DNA of 33,181 nt, taken from positions 1 through 33,181 of the forward strand of contig JADLGB010000108.1 of NCBI GenBank assembly GCA_020849535.1, given 5' to 3'. A model generated the notes under the pieces. That model was not told the origin of the DNA, did not search any database, and worked only from the letters and a program-made list of their open reading frames with translations. Numbering within the stretch: position 1 is the first letter of the stretch; each line of letters opens with the position of its first letter. Source of the DNA: Candidatus Hydrogenedentota bacterium (GTDB taxonomy: Bacteria; Hydrogenedentota; Hydrogenedentia; Hydrogenedentales; SLHB01). Below are positions 16,030-23,898 of the stretch, one piece after another. The translations under genes were made by a program, and so were the position numbers.

Positions 16030-18546
16030 GTGAAAGTCTTACGCCGGACAATCAGGATCTCTTGCCTCGTTGTGATTGGTTCCTTCACGGCCTGTGGGGC
16101 ATATGGCGCTGAAGCTCTCGATCTGGCCAAGGCCGCCATCGTCGCGCACGACGAGAGTACCGTTGTCGCGACGGCGGCCCGCATGCTTGTGGAGGAGATC
16201 GCGAAGCGCACAGGGGTCACCTTGTCGTCGGCCACCGCGGCAAGCGGCGAGGTCAACCCTGTCATACTCCTGTCACGCGTGGACAAGGTTCCGGAGAAAC
16301 TCCGCGACCTCGTTGCCGGTTTGCAGGTGCCGGAAGCGGCAGAGGGTTTTGCCATCGGCGTTCGCCCGGATTCCGTTCCACCCGCGGTGGTACTCGTGGG
16401 GCGCGACGAGCGCGGCGTCCTCTACGCCGCGGGACGTCTCCTGCTGGAACTCCGCATGGCGCCAGGAACATTTGAGATCCCTTCCAATTTCCAGGTGTCC
16501 ACGGCGCCGCGATACCCCTACCGTGGGCATCAAATCGGCTACCGGAGTCTCGCGCACTGCTACGATGCGTGGACGCCGGAGATCTACGAGCAGTACATGC
16601 GCGAACTCGCCGTCTTTGGGGCCAATGGCTTTGAGACGACGTCCTTCGCAGACCCCGATGAAAAGGACGGGCCCCACGCGAGACTGACCCGCGGCGAGAT
16701 GGCAGCCGCCTGGTCTCGAATCTGCGCGGACTACGGCTATGACTTCTGGTTGTTCACCGGCGCGATGGGCGGAACCGGTGAAGCTGACAAGGAGGTGGAA
16801 GAGAGCATTGAAAGCCACCTTGCCTCACTTCGGGCCATTCCGCATCTCGATCACGTTTACCTTACGGGAGGTGATGGAGGTAGTGAACATCGGCGCCCCG
16901 ATCTCATGCTCGAAGCTGTTGGGCGTTTCGCCTCGGAAGCGCGCAAGATCCATCCCCAACTCGGCATCTGGGTATCCAATCAGGGCTTTGACCCGGAGCA
17001 GAATAACTGGTTTTTCGATTACCTGCAGCGCGAACAACCGGAGTGGGTAACGGGGGTTGTCTACGGCGCGTGGACGCGCATTCTCGCCGATGAACAGCGG
17101 GCGCGCACACCCGAACAATATCCTATCCGCCGCTACTCGGATATCGGGCACTGTGTTCGCGGCCAGTATCCTGTGGCGGGATGGGATCGTGCCCTCGCGC
17201 GCACGCTCGGCCGCGAGCCGTTCGCGCCACGCCCCAATTGGCATGCCCGCATTCACAACCTGTTCGACGAGTATTGCAATGGTTTTGTCACTTACTCCGA
17301 TGGGGTCGGCGACGATGTGAACAAGTTCGTGTGGACGGCCCTCGGCTGGGATCCCGACCGTAGCCTTGATGACATTCTCCTGGATTATTCGCGGTTCTTT
17401 TTCGGGTGGGATATCGGCGAGAAGGTCCGCGAAGGAATCTATCTGCTCGAACAGGATTTTGAGGGGCCCCTGGCTGAGAACGCCAACGTCGAGAAGACCT
17501 TTGCTCTGTGGACTTCACTTGAGGACGGGGCGAACGATTCTCTGCGCGCGAACTGGCGGTTCCAGGAGTGCCTGCTCCGCGCGTACTACGATCACTACAC
17601 GCGCCTCCGCCTGCTCAAGGCGAACGCTATCGAGGACCGGGCCATTGCAGCATTACGTCAGGCGCAACAGGTAGGCGTTGAGAAGGCCATTGAAGACGCG
17701 CGGGCCGTCCTTGGGGAGTCTGACCAGGATGCGGAAACCAATCGCCTCAAGGCGCGCATCCTCGAGTTGGGCGCGCAACTCTTCGAGAGCATCGGCGCGC
17801 AGTTGGATGTGAAGACGTACAAGGCCAAGAATGCCGAACGTGGCGCGGTGCTCGAGTTTCTCGATACACCCCTGAACAACAAGCTGTGGTTGGAGAACGA
17901 ACTCGAGGCCATACTCGCGGGAGAGTTCAGCGCTTCCATGCCGGAGCATGCTGCCGAGGGCGACGTGCGTCTGCAACGCATCGCGCGAGTTGCCAACTGG
18001 GAGGATGCGGGTCCCGGCGGGTTCTATGACGACCTCGGGTGCTCCTGGAAACAGCCGCACCTCGTGAAGCCGAAGCCGCTCTGGGACGACCCGGCGGGGG
18101 TGACCACGCCACGCGAAGATCACACGATGGACAAAGGTGAGCCAAACCGGTTGTCCTGGCTCGATGTCAGTGAGGCCCTCAATCAAACGCCGTTGGTGCT
18201 GCGGTACGAAGGTCTGGACAAACAAGCCACGTATCGCATACGCGTGACGTATCTCGGCCGCTACAGGGCGACCACGCGACTGGTGGCCGACGAGCGATAT
18301 GAGATTCACGGGGCCTACGGGCACACGGTGGCTGGCGTGCGTTACACGATCAAAGGCGACAGTGCCGCGGTCGAGGGCGTGTCTGAGTCCGGAGAAGAGG
18401 ACGCTCCTGGGGGTGTGGTCGTGCCCCTTGAGTTTCCGATTCCTCGCGCCGCCACGGAAGACGGCACCCTCGAGCTGCGCTGGCAACGCATGACAGGCCG
18501 TGGCACACAGGTCGCCGAAGTGTGGCTAATCAGAGATCGCGACTGA
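16030..18546 (+). CDS. Secreted GH67/GH20-like TIM-barrel glycoside hydrolase candidate
   Basis: An 838-residue protein. It starts with a signal peptide (VLRRTIRISCLVVIGSFTACGAYGA). Residues about 30-155 form an alpha/beta domain like the N-terminal domain of GH20/GH67/GH84 enzymes (VVLVGRDERGVLYAAGRLLLEL is characteristic). Residues about 165-460 form a TIM barrel with YPYRGHQIGYRS, VYLTGGDGGS (276-285) and VTYSDGVGDDVNKFVW (420-435). A helical segment and a C-terminal beta domain follow. Similar barrels cleave uronic acid or aminosugar residues, but I cannot place the catalytic pair or substrate. A GTG at 16030 with AAGGGA upstream gives the best signal peptide; a GTG at 16003 is the alternative. 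The YSDGVxDDVNK segment recurs in the protein at 27587-29020. Confidence 0.7.
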   Translation: MKVLRRTIRISCLVVIGSFTACGAYGAEALDLAKAAIVAHDESTVVATAARMLVEEIAKRTGVTLSSATAASGEVNPVILLSRVDKVPEKLRDLVAGLQVPEAAEGFAIGVRPDSVPPAVVLVGRDERGVLYAAGRLLLELRMAPGTFEIPSNFQVSTAPRYPYRGHQIGYRSLAHCYDAWTPEIYEQYMRELAVFGANGFETTSFADPDEKDGPHARLTRGEMAAAWSRICADYGYDFWLFTGAMGGTGEADKEVEESIESHLASLRAIPHLDHVYLTGGDGGSEHRRPDLMLEAVGRFASEARKIHPQLGIWVSNQGFDPEQNNWFFDYLQREQPEWVTGVVYGAWTRILADEQRARTPEQYPIRRYSDIGHCVRGQYPVAGWDRALARTLGREPFAPRPNWHARIHNLFDEYCNGFVTYSDGVGDDVNKFVWTALGWDPDRSLDDILLDYSRFFFGWDIGEKVREGIYLLEQDFEGPLAENANVEKTFALWTSLEDGANDSLRANWRFQECLLRAYYDHYTRLRLLKANAIEDRAIAALRQAQQVGVEKAIEDARAVLGESDQDAETNRLKARILELGAQLFESIGAQLDVKTYKAKNAERGAVLEFLDTPLNNKLWLENELEAILAGEFSASMPEHAAEGDVRLQRIARVANWEDAGPGGFYDDLGCSWKQPHLVKPKPLWDDPAGVTTPREDHTMDKGEPNRLSWLDVSEALNQTPLVLRYEGLDKQATYRIRVTYLGRYRATTRLVADERYEIHGAYGHTVAGVRYTIKGDSAAVEGVSESGEEDAPGGVVVPLEFPIPRAATEDGTLELRWQRMTGRGTQVAEVWLIRDRD

Positions 18547-18639
18547 GAGACGCGCGACTCAGGAAGCACAGGCGAGAGGCCGGCTTGGAACCTGCTCCGG
18601 AGGCTTGCGCATGATTCTGAATTCGGTGGGGTTGCCGCA

Positions 18640-19734
18640 TTAGCTATAACCAGCGTGCTTGTCCGGGCGCTTGTCCATGTCCGTATACTGTTCGTGGATG
18701 TCTTCGAACTGGGTGATGTGAGCGAGCATGATGCCGGCAACTACCGGATCAAAGCGTTTCCCGGTCTCCTCGTGCAGGTTCTGCGCTGCCGCCTCGGCTG
18801 TGAAAGCGGCCTTGTATACTCGTTCGGAACGGAGAGCATCGTAGTGGTCGGCGATACTCATAATTCGCGCGGCCAGGGGGATTTCGTCGCCCCTGATTCC
18901 GGCTGGGTATCCTTTCCCATCGTACCGTTCATGGTGACACAAGACGATATCGCGCGCGAGGCGGAACATCCGGAGATCGCAATAGCGGAGCACGGTTTCA
19001 AGCGCACGTCCGCCAACGACCGTGTGGGTTTTCATGATCTCAAATTCTTCGTCCGTAAGCTTTCCTTGTTTCTTCAGAATCGCATCCGGGATGCTGACCT
19101 TGCCGATGTCATGCAGGGGACTCACATAGTAGATGGCCTCGATGAAATCCTCGTTCACCTGGTCCTTAAAGCGGGCGTCTTCCGACATCAGCTTTGCAAG
19201 AAGCGTGCAGTGGTCACGCACCCGATAGAGATGCGCGCCCGTATCGGCATCGCGTGATTCCGCCAGTTCCGCCAACGAGATGATCAGTCCCTGGTGCGCG
19301 CGCAGCAAGTCGAGCGTGGCTACTTGGTTTGTCTGGCGCAGCCGCTGGGACAGGAGCCGGAGGATGCGTTGCGCGAAGCGCGCCTCCTGGTCCATCAGCA
19401 CAACGAAGTGTTCGCGGCTGAGGCTGAGGAGTTCCATGTCGGTCACCGCCTTGACCGTGGCCGACCTCGGTTCATCGGCGACCAGGGCCATCTCGCCAAA
19501 GCCGTCTCCCGGACCCAGGCGCTGGAGTTCCCGCTGGCCCACACCGCTGCCCTTCAGCACCGTCGCTTCCCCCGTCGCAATGAGATAATAGGAGTCTCCG
19601 CGGCTTCCCTCAGCGAAGATGAGTTCACCTGCCTTGACGGTGATCCGTTGAAACTCCTTCGCGATTCGCTCAATGGTCTGAAGTCCGAGTCCCATGAAGA
19701 GATCATTGCGTCCGAGATACGATTCAATGTGCAT
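18640..19734 (-). CDS. Cyclic-nucleotide-binding HD-GYP phosphodiesterase
   Basis: A 364-residue cytoplasmic protein. Residues about 10-125 are a cNMP-binding domain with the phosphate-binding cassette FGEMALVADEPRSATV, where Glu81 and Arg90 are the residues that hold the cyclic nucleotide. There is no Crp DNA-binding domain. After a linker, residues about 150-345 are an HD-GYP domain: SPLHDIGK with His208-Asp209, HHERYDGKGYP with the GYP at 275-277, and ARIMSIADHYDALRSERVYK. HD-GYP proteins hydrolyse c-di-GMP (or related dinucleotides), so binding of cAMP could control that activity. The start at 19734 has GGAGTGG upstream; an ATG at 19773 lacks such a site. It is 74 bp after the adenylate cyclase gene on the same strand, presumably the source of its ligand. 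Confidence 0.9.
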   Translation of the reverse strand: MHIESYLGRNDLFMGLGLQTIERIAKEFQRITVKAGELIFAEGSRGDSYYLIATGEATVLKGSGVGQRELQRLGPGDGFGEMALVADEPRSATVKAVTDMELLSLSREHFVVLMDQEARFAQRILRLLSQRLRQTNQVATLDLLRAHQGLIISLAELAESRDADTGAHLYRVRDHCTLLAKLMSEDARFKDQVNEDFIEAIYYVSPLHDIGKVSIPDAILKKQGKLTDEEFEIMKTHTVVGGRALETVLRYCDLRMFRLARDIVLCHHERYDGKGYPAGIRGDEIPLAARIMSIADHYDALRSERVYKAAFTAEAAAQNLHEETGKRFDPVVAGIMLAHITQFEDIHEQYTDMDKRPDKHAGYS

Positions 19735-19808
19735 ATTCGCCACTCCAATCCCGTAGAAGGCTGCCATTAGCATACCATCGGGGTACGCCTGGGAAAGTAG
19801 CAGGCCTG

Positions 19809-21860
19809 TCAGTGCAGGTCATTCCGGAGACCCCGGATGCTAAACAAGCAAACCGGCGCATCTTTCCCTCGCAAGGTCAGTGGTCCGATCTTCTCGGCCT
19901 CCACGTGGTCTTTTACGTGTTCGTAGGTAGTCTCACTGACCAGAATATCGGCTTTAAGCTCTTTTGTCAGCGATTCGATGCGCTGGGAGTAGTTCACGTG
20001 CCGGCCAATCGCGGTGTACTCGAGACGGCGTGCGGAACCAATGTTACCCACAACGACCTCCCCGGTCGAGATCCCAATTCCGATCCGCAGCGATGGCTTT
20101 CCGCTGTGCGCCCATTGCTCGTTGAGTTCGCGAAGCTTGGCTTGCATGGCCAGCGCGACCTTCACGGCGCGGAGCGCATCGTCCTGGTGCGGCACCGGCG
20201 CGCCAAACAAGGCCAGAATCGCATCTCCGATGAACTTGTCGAGCGTCCCTTCATTCTCGAGGATAATGTCGATCATGGCCGCAAAGTAGGAATTCAGGAA
20301 TTGAACGAGATCTTCCGGTTCCATCTTCTCGGACATCGAGGTAAATCCGCGAATATCCGACATCAGGATTGTGATCATCCTGCGCTCGCCGCTCACATTC
20401 ACGGGGCGGGAACTCCTCAGGATCTGATCCACAATCTCGGCGCTCACATACCGCGAGAACGACTTCCGCAGAAGTTGCCTGCGTTTTTCTTCGTGACGGA
20501 GACGCACCAGTGTGAGCAAGGAAGACCCGGACACCAACATGCTCACCCCGGGGAGCGGAGACCAGAAGACCCCCCACCGGTCGAACACAGCCCAAGACCC
20601 CAGCAGCAGCGCGACGACCGCTCCCCCAGTCATGAGTGCGCTCAGAGTGACACGTGTCCAGGCGACGAGGGCGCTTACGAGTAGGCCCGACAATAGGACA
20701 GTCAGGGCCTGCACACCTCGAATCCATCCGGGTTCGGAGAAGAAGTCCTCTCGCAGAATCGCATCGACGGCCAGTGCGTGCATATCCACTCCCGGGCACA
20801 GGCGCATGACCGGTGTCGCGTGCATATCCTGTAATCCACTCGCTGACGACCCGACCAAAACGATCTTTCCTTGGAGACGCTCCGGATCGACTCTGTCTTC
20901 CAGCAGGTCTACTGCAGAAATATGCCGGAAGCGGTCGGGCGGCCGCACGCGAAATGGGAACAACATGTTCCCCTCAGAGTCTGTCGGAATAGAGGTCTGG
21001 CCGATCCGTACTTCCATCACGCCCGCGTTGGACCACTCCACCACCACCTGCTTTTCGCCAGACGCGGCAAGAAGAGCGCCCACGGGAAGACTCGGCACCC
21101 ATTCCTCGCCAAGTTGTAGGACGAGAGGAGCCCTCCGCAGTTTGCCGTCCCGGTCGGGAAGTGTGTTGGTGGCCGCCACGAAAACGGCCGCATTTGCCAG
21201 ATCGGAAATTGGGCAAAGCATCGCGGTGGCCGCGGGAACAGGTAGTGCACCCTCCGATCCCGGATAGGCGCGCAGCACCACACTCAAGGGATTGCCGCAG
21301 GCTCCGCCTTCTGCCGGCGGGGTCTCGCCAAACTTGAGTTCCGCCCCCAAGACCACTTTGTGGCGGGCCATGGTCTCTGCGAGCAGACGGTCGTTGTTCA
21401 GTGCGTCAGCCGGTACACCACCGAGGTCTAGACGAATGCCGCGGTCCTTGAGGTATAGGTTGCTGACAGCATCGAGCGAGATCCGGTCGGGTTCCGCAAA
21501 GAGGAAGTCCAGCGCAACGCTGCGCGCACCCTGAGCCGCCGCCTTTTCGACAAGCTCCGCAACCCGATAACGCGGCCACGGCCACTGTCCCAGCGCTGCA
21601 AGGCTTTGTTCATCCACATCGACCACGACGACTTCCGGAGGCGGGAGCGGCGCGCTGAGGAAACGCACCATTTCGTCATAGCCGACGTACTCGAAAGCCC
21701 TCAACGGCGAAGGGGGGAAAACCACAAAGACTAGAAAAGACAGTGTAAGAAGTCCGCCGAGAATAAAGACAATACGCGACGTGGAGGCGAACACGGAACC
21801 GCCGGCCGATGCACCACGCATCAGCCGCACCAGACGGTCACGTGTTCCGGCCAGCAACAC
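19809..21860 (-). CDS. CHASE2-domain class III adenylate cyclase
   Basis: A 683-residue membrane cyclase. One N-terminal helix (about 28-48) is followed by a periplasmic CHASE2 sensor (about 55-395; PPEVVVVDVDEQSLAALGQWPWPR, truncated here, is its hallmark start) and about three helices (400-470). The cyclase domain occupies about 490-675. Metal-binding Asp502 (SDIRGFTS) and Asp546 (KFIGDAIL), purine-selecting Lys542 and Thr616, and transition-state Asn623 and Arg627 are all present, so it should be active and make cAMP. Start is a GTG at 21860, 23 bp after the OmpA gene; an ATG at 21821 is possible. It sits between a FecR/OmpA pair and a cNMP-binding HD-GYP gene, which suggests an envelope-sensing cAMP module. 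Confidence 0.9.
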   Translation of the reverse strand: MLLAGTRDRLVRLMRGASAGGSVFASTSRIVFILGGLLTLSFLVFVVFPPSPLRAFEYVGYDEMVRFLSAPLPPPEVVVVDVDEQSLAALGQWPWPRYRVAELVEKAAAQGARSVALDFLFAEPDRISLDAVSNLYLKDRGIRLDLGGVPADALNNDRLLAETMARHKVVLGAELKFGETPPAEGGACGNPLSVVLRAYPGSEGALPVPAATAMLCPISDLANAAVFVAATNTLPDRDGKLRRAPLVLQLGEEWVPSLPVGALLAASGEKQVVVEWSNAGVMEVRIGQTSIPTDSEGNMLFPFRVRPPDRFRHISAVDLLEDRVDPERLQGKIVLVGSSASGLQDMHATPVMRLCPGVDMHALAVDAILREDFFSEPGWIRGVQALTVLLSGLLVSALVAWTRVTLSALMTGGAVVALLLGSWAVFDRWGVFWSPLPGVSMLVSGSSLLTLVRLRHEEKRRQLLRKSFSRYVSAEIVDQILRSSRPVNVSGERRMITILMSDIRGFTSMSEKMEPEDLVQFLNSYFAAMIDIILENEGTLDKFIGDAILALFGAPVPHQDDALRAVKVALAMQAKLRELNEQWAHSGKPSLRIGIGISTGEVVVGNIGSARRLEYTAIGRHVNYSQRIESLTKELKADILVSETTYEHVKDHVEAEKIGPLTLRGKDAPVCLFSIRGLRNDLH

Positions 21861-21883
21861 CGATCCGCCAGCGCCCCCGCAGG

Positions 21884-22489
21884 TTAACGGACCACCACTT
21901 CGACGCGGCGGTTCTTGGGTTCGTCCACGTTGTCCTCCGTTGGCACAACGGGTTTGCTTTCGCCGTAGTACTCGATCGTCAAGTACTCGGGCTTGATGCC
22001 TTGCTCCACGAGCAGGGCCTTGACCGCGTTCGCGCGGTCGAGACTGAGCTTCATATTCGTGTCGGCTTCGCCGGTCCGGTCTGTATGCCCGTTCAGGCTG
22101 ATGTCGTGTGAATCGCGCTGGCGTGTTTCCGCAAGCACCTGTTCCAGGATGGGTTTGGATTCGGCGTTCACGTTGCTCGAACCGCTGTCGAAGTAGATGC
22201 TGAATCCCCTTGGCGGAGGCGGCACGATAGCCAATGCATCCGCGAACTTGCCCTGAATCTCTTCGGAGGTCGCCACACGCGACTCGGAAAACGCCTTATC
22301 CTCGCGGGGGGCCGCAACGGTTTCGTTGGCCTTGTTGAGGGTCACGCTGGCCGCTTGGTTCGATACGGTGACCTCCCCGACATGTCCCTCAGGATCGGGT
22401 ACCAGATAGAAACTGGCCTGCGGTTTTGTCGCACATCCTGCCGTAACCGCGAGGAGGAGTACCGCAATAATGAAGTTCGAGTTCTTCAT
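21884..22489 (-). CDS. OmpA-family lipoprotein
   Basis: A 201-residue protein with a lipoprotein signal (AVLLLAVTAGC, Cys at residue 19), so it should be anchored in a membrane, probably the outer one. Residues about 90-201 form an OmpA-type peptidoglycan-binding domain: IYFDSGSSNV, LNGHTDRTGEADTN, LSLDRANAVKALL, and the terminal NRRVEVVV. The N-terminal part (20-90) is low in motifs. Its ATG overlaps the FecR-protein stop as ATGA (22486-22489). In context it may tether or report on the cell wall for the CHASE2 cyclase encoded next. Confidence 0.9.
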   Translation of the reverse strand: MKNSNFIIAVLLLAVTAGCATKPQASFYLVPDPEGHVGEVTVSNQAASVTLNKANETVAAPREDKAFSESRVATSEEIQGKFADALAIVPPPPRGFSIYFDSGSSNVNAESKPILEQVLAETRQRDSHDISLNGHTDRTGEADTNMKLSLDRANAVKALLVEQGIKPEYLTIEYYGESKPVVPTEDNVDEPKNRRVEVVVR

Positions 22490-22965
22490 TTTGTCTTCTC
22501 CGAGTGTTTCGCCTTTTTCGGCGCCGGCACTTCCACCAGCAGTTCGGTACCGCGAACGGCCGCAACTCCGGCCGGCGTTTCGATCTGGGCCGAACCGGGC
22601 GAGAGCTTGGCAATTTGCCCGGAAATGTAAACCAAGGTCCCTTTGGCGATGCTGAGCGTCATCCCTAGAATGCCCTCGTCAGGTTTGAACTTGAATTCGG
22701 ACATCTTGAGTTCGCTCGAAGGTCCCAGCGAAAGCGTGGTATCGTCCCTCAGGACTATGCCCACACCCCCACCTTCTTCAGTCCGAATTACGTCCGAGGT
22801 GTATAGGCGAGTGCCCTTTTCGGCCTTTACCTCATCTTCCCCTCGGAGCAGGTGAATGGTCCCCTTGATGTCCGTGATGCTACCGACCAGATTGTCCTGG
22901 GACTCCGCCAACACGGGAAGGCACATTGACATTGCCACGATTAGGACGAAACGCGATTTGCCCAT
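22486..22965 (-). CDS. FecR-domain periplasmic protein
   Basis: A 159-residue protein with a signal peptide (SRFVLIVAMSMCLPVLA) and a FecR domain. The pattern LVGSITDIKGTIHLLRG, RLYTSDVIRTEEGGGVGIVL, DDTTLSLGPSSEL, then GTLVYISGQIAKLSPGSAQI and TPAGVAAVRGT matches the beta-helical core. FecR-like domains outside TonB systems often accompany CHASE2 cyclases. AGGAGGGG precedes two adjacent ATGs; the second (22965) has the better 8-nt spacing. Upstream, TATAAC (23019-23014) is a possible -10, but a matching -35 at the right distance is lacking. It is probably the first gene of the four-gene unit. The 297 bp upstream (to 23262) contain no other convincing gene. Confidence 0.88.
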   Translation of the reverse strand: MGKSRFVLIVAMSMCLPVLAESQDNLVGSITDIKGTIHLLRGEDEVKAEKGTRLYTSDVIRTEEGGGVGIVLRDDTTLSLGPSSELKMSEFKFKPDEGILGMTLSIAKGTLVYISGQIAKLSPGSAQIETPAGVAAVRGTELLVEVPAPKKAKHSEKTK

Positions 22966-23262
22966 CATGAGCCCCTCCTGATTCCCGTTGCCCAAGTCGA
23001 TGCCCCTAATCCAGTTATACTCCAAGATGTCAAAAAAAGACAGTAGGATCTCCGCAGTTCAGTCACTACAGCAGAGATAGTCCCCTTGAAAACAAGCTCA
23101 ACGTGGAAGTGGCGACTCACTGACGGCGCAGGACAACGCTGTAGTCTATGCATCGCGAGCCCCGGGGACACGAACACGTGCGACATTCCTCAAAAGGAGA
23201 GTTCATTCACCGATGAACCCAGATTCCGCGGAGAAAACCGTCCCAATTGTGCGGAAGCGTCT

Positions 23263-23862
23263 CTATAGATTATACCGCAACATCCCGTCTCGCTTTCTCT
23301 CGCGCCATACGCGGACAGTCACGATCAAGCCTCCAATCGCTCCGGTTGCATAGCTCGCACTGTGCGCCCAAAGATCCGCGGCGAAGAACGCGAAGGTCTC
23401 GGGAGGGAGCAGCTTCACGAAATACAGTGGAAACGTGATTGCCCCGGCTTTCGTGAGGAGAAAAGCCGTCACTCCCGCGGCTGTTGCGGAACCGGCCATC
23501 ACAATCAACAGCCGACCGATAGAAGGGGCCACGTCGCGAAAAGTGCGCTTTGGCGCCTTCCCGGCGCGGCACGCGATGGCGAGCAGCACGCCCAGGAACG
23601 CCCCGATCCACCACGTGGCCGCCACGCCCCACACGAGCGCGAGTACGACAGGGCTCTCTGAATCGACGATTCGCGGATGGCCAACCGTGAAGTATTCGAC
23701 GCAGAGATGCGCCGTAGCAAGGTCATGCGCAATGCCGTATGCGATAGCGATTGCGACGACGCTGACGACGACGGTCAGGAAATGAAATGCCGCTTCCAGA
23801 TCGTAGCGAGCTACGATATCTGGGAGCGGCTCGTCTATATCCTGGATCTTCCCAGAGTTCAT
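23263..23862 (-). CDS. Small four-helix membrane protein, unknown function
   Basis: A 199-residue protein with about four hydrophobic helices: FLTVVVSVVAIAIAYGIAH, VVLALVWGVAATWWIGAFL, LLIVMAGSATAAGVTAFLL and a region ending ATGAIGGLIVTV. Its C-terminus is basic (RVWRERKRDG). I recognise no family. I use the ATG at 23862, with AAGGCGG upstream; a TTG nine codons earlier is less likely. It follows the GH78 gene by 36 bp on the same strand and may be cotranscribed. Confidence 0.65.
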   Translation of the reverse strand: MNSGKIQDIDEPLPDIVARYDLEAAFHFLTVVVSVVAIAIAYGIAHDLATAHLCVEYFTVGHPRIVDSESPVVLALVWGVAATWWIGAFLGVLLAIACRAGKAPKRTFRDVAPSIGRLLIVMAGSATAAGVTAFLLTKAGAITFPLYFVKLLPPETFAFFAADLWAHSASYATGAIGGLIVTVRVWRERKRDGMLRYNL

Positions 23863-23898
23863 GTGCAGCGCGTCCGCCTTGCTGAACAATCACGCGGG

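Noticed and set aside
23014..23036. TTGACA followed by TATAAC on the minus strand before the FecR gene
   Set aside because: Only 8 nt separate the boxes, too close for a normal sigma-70 promoter; the -10 alone may still be used.
23086..23268. 60-codon plus-strand frame upstream of the FecR gene
   Set aside because: No ribosome site or conserved feature; it overlaps the end of the minus-strand membrane protein gene.
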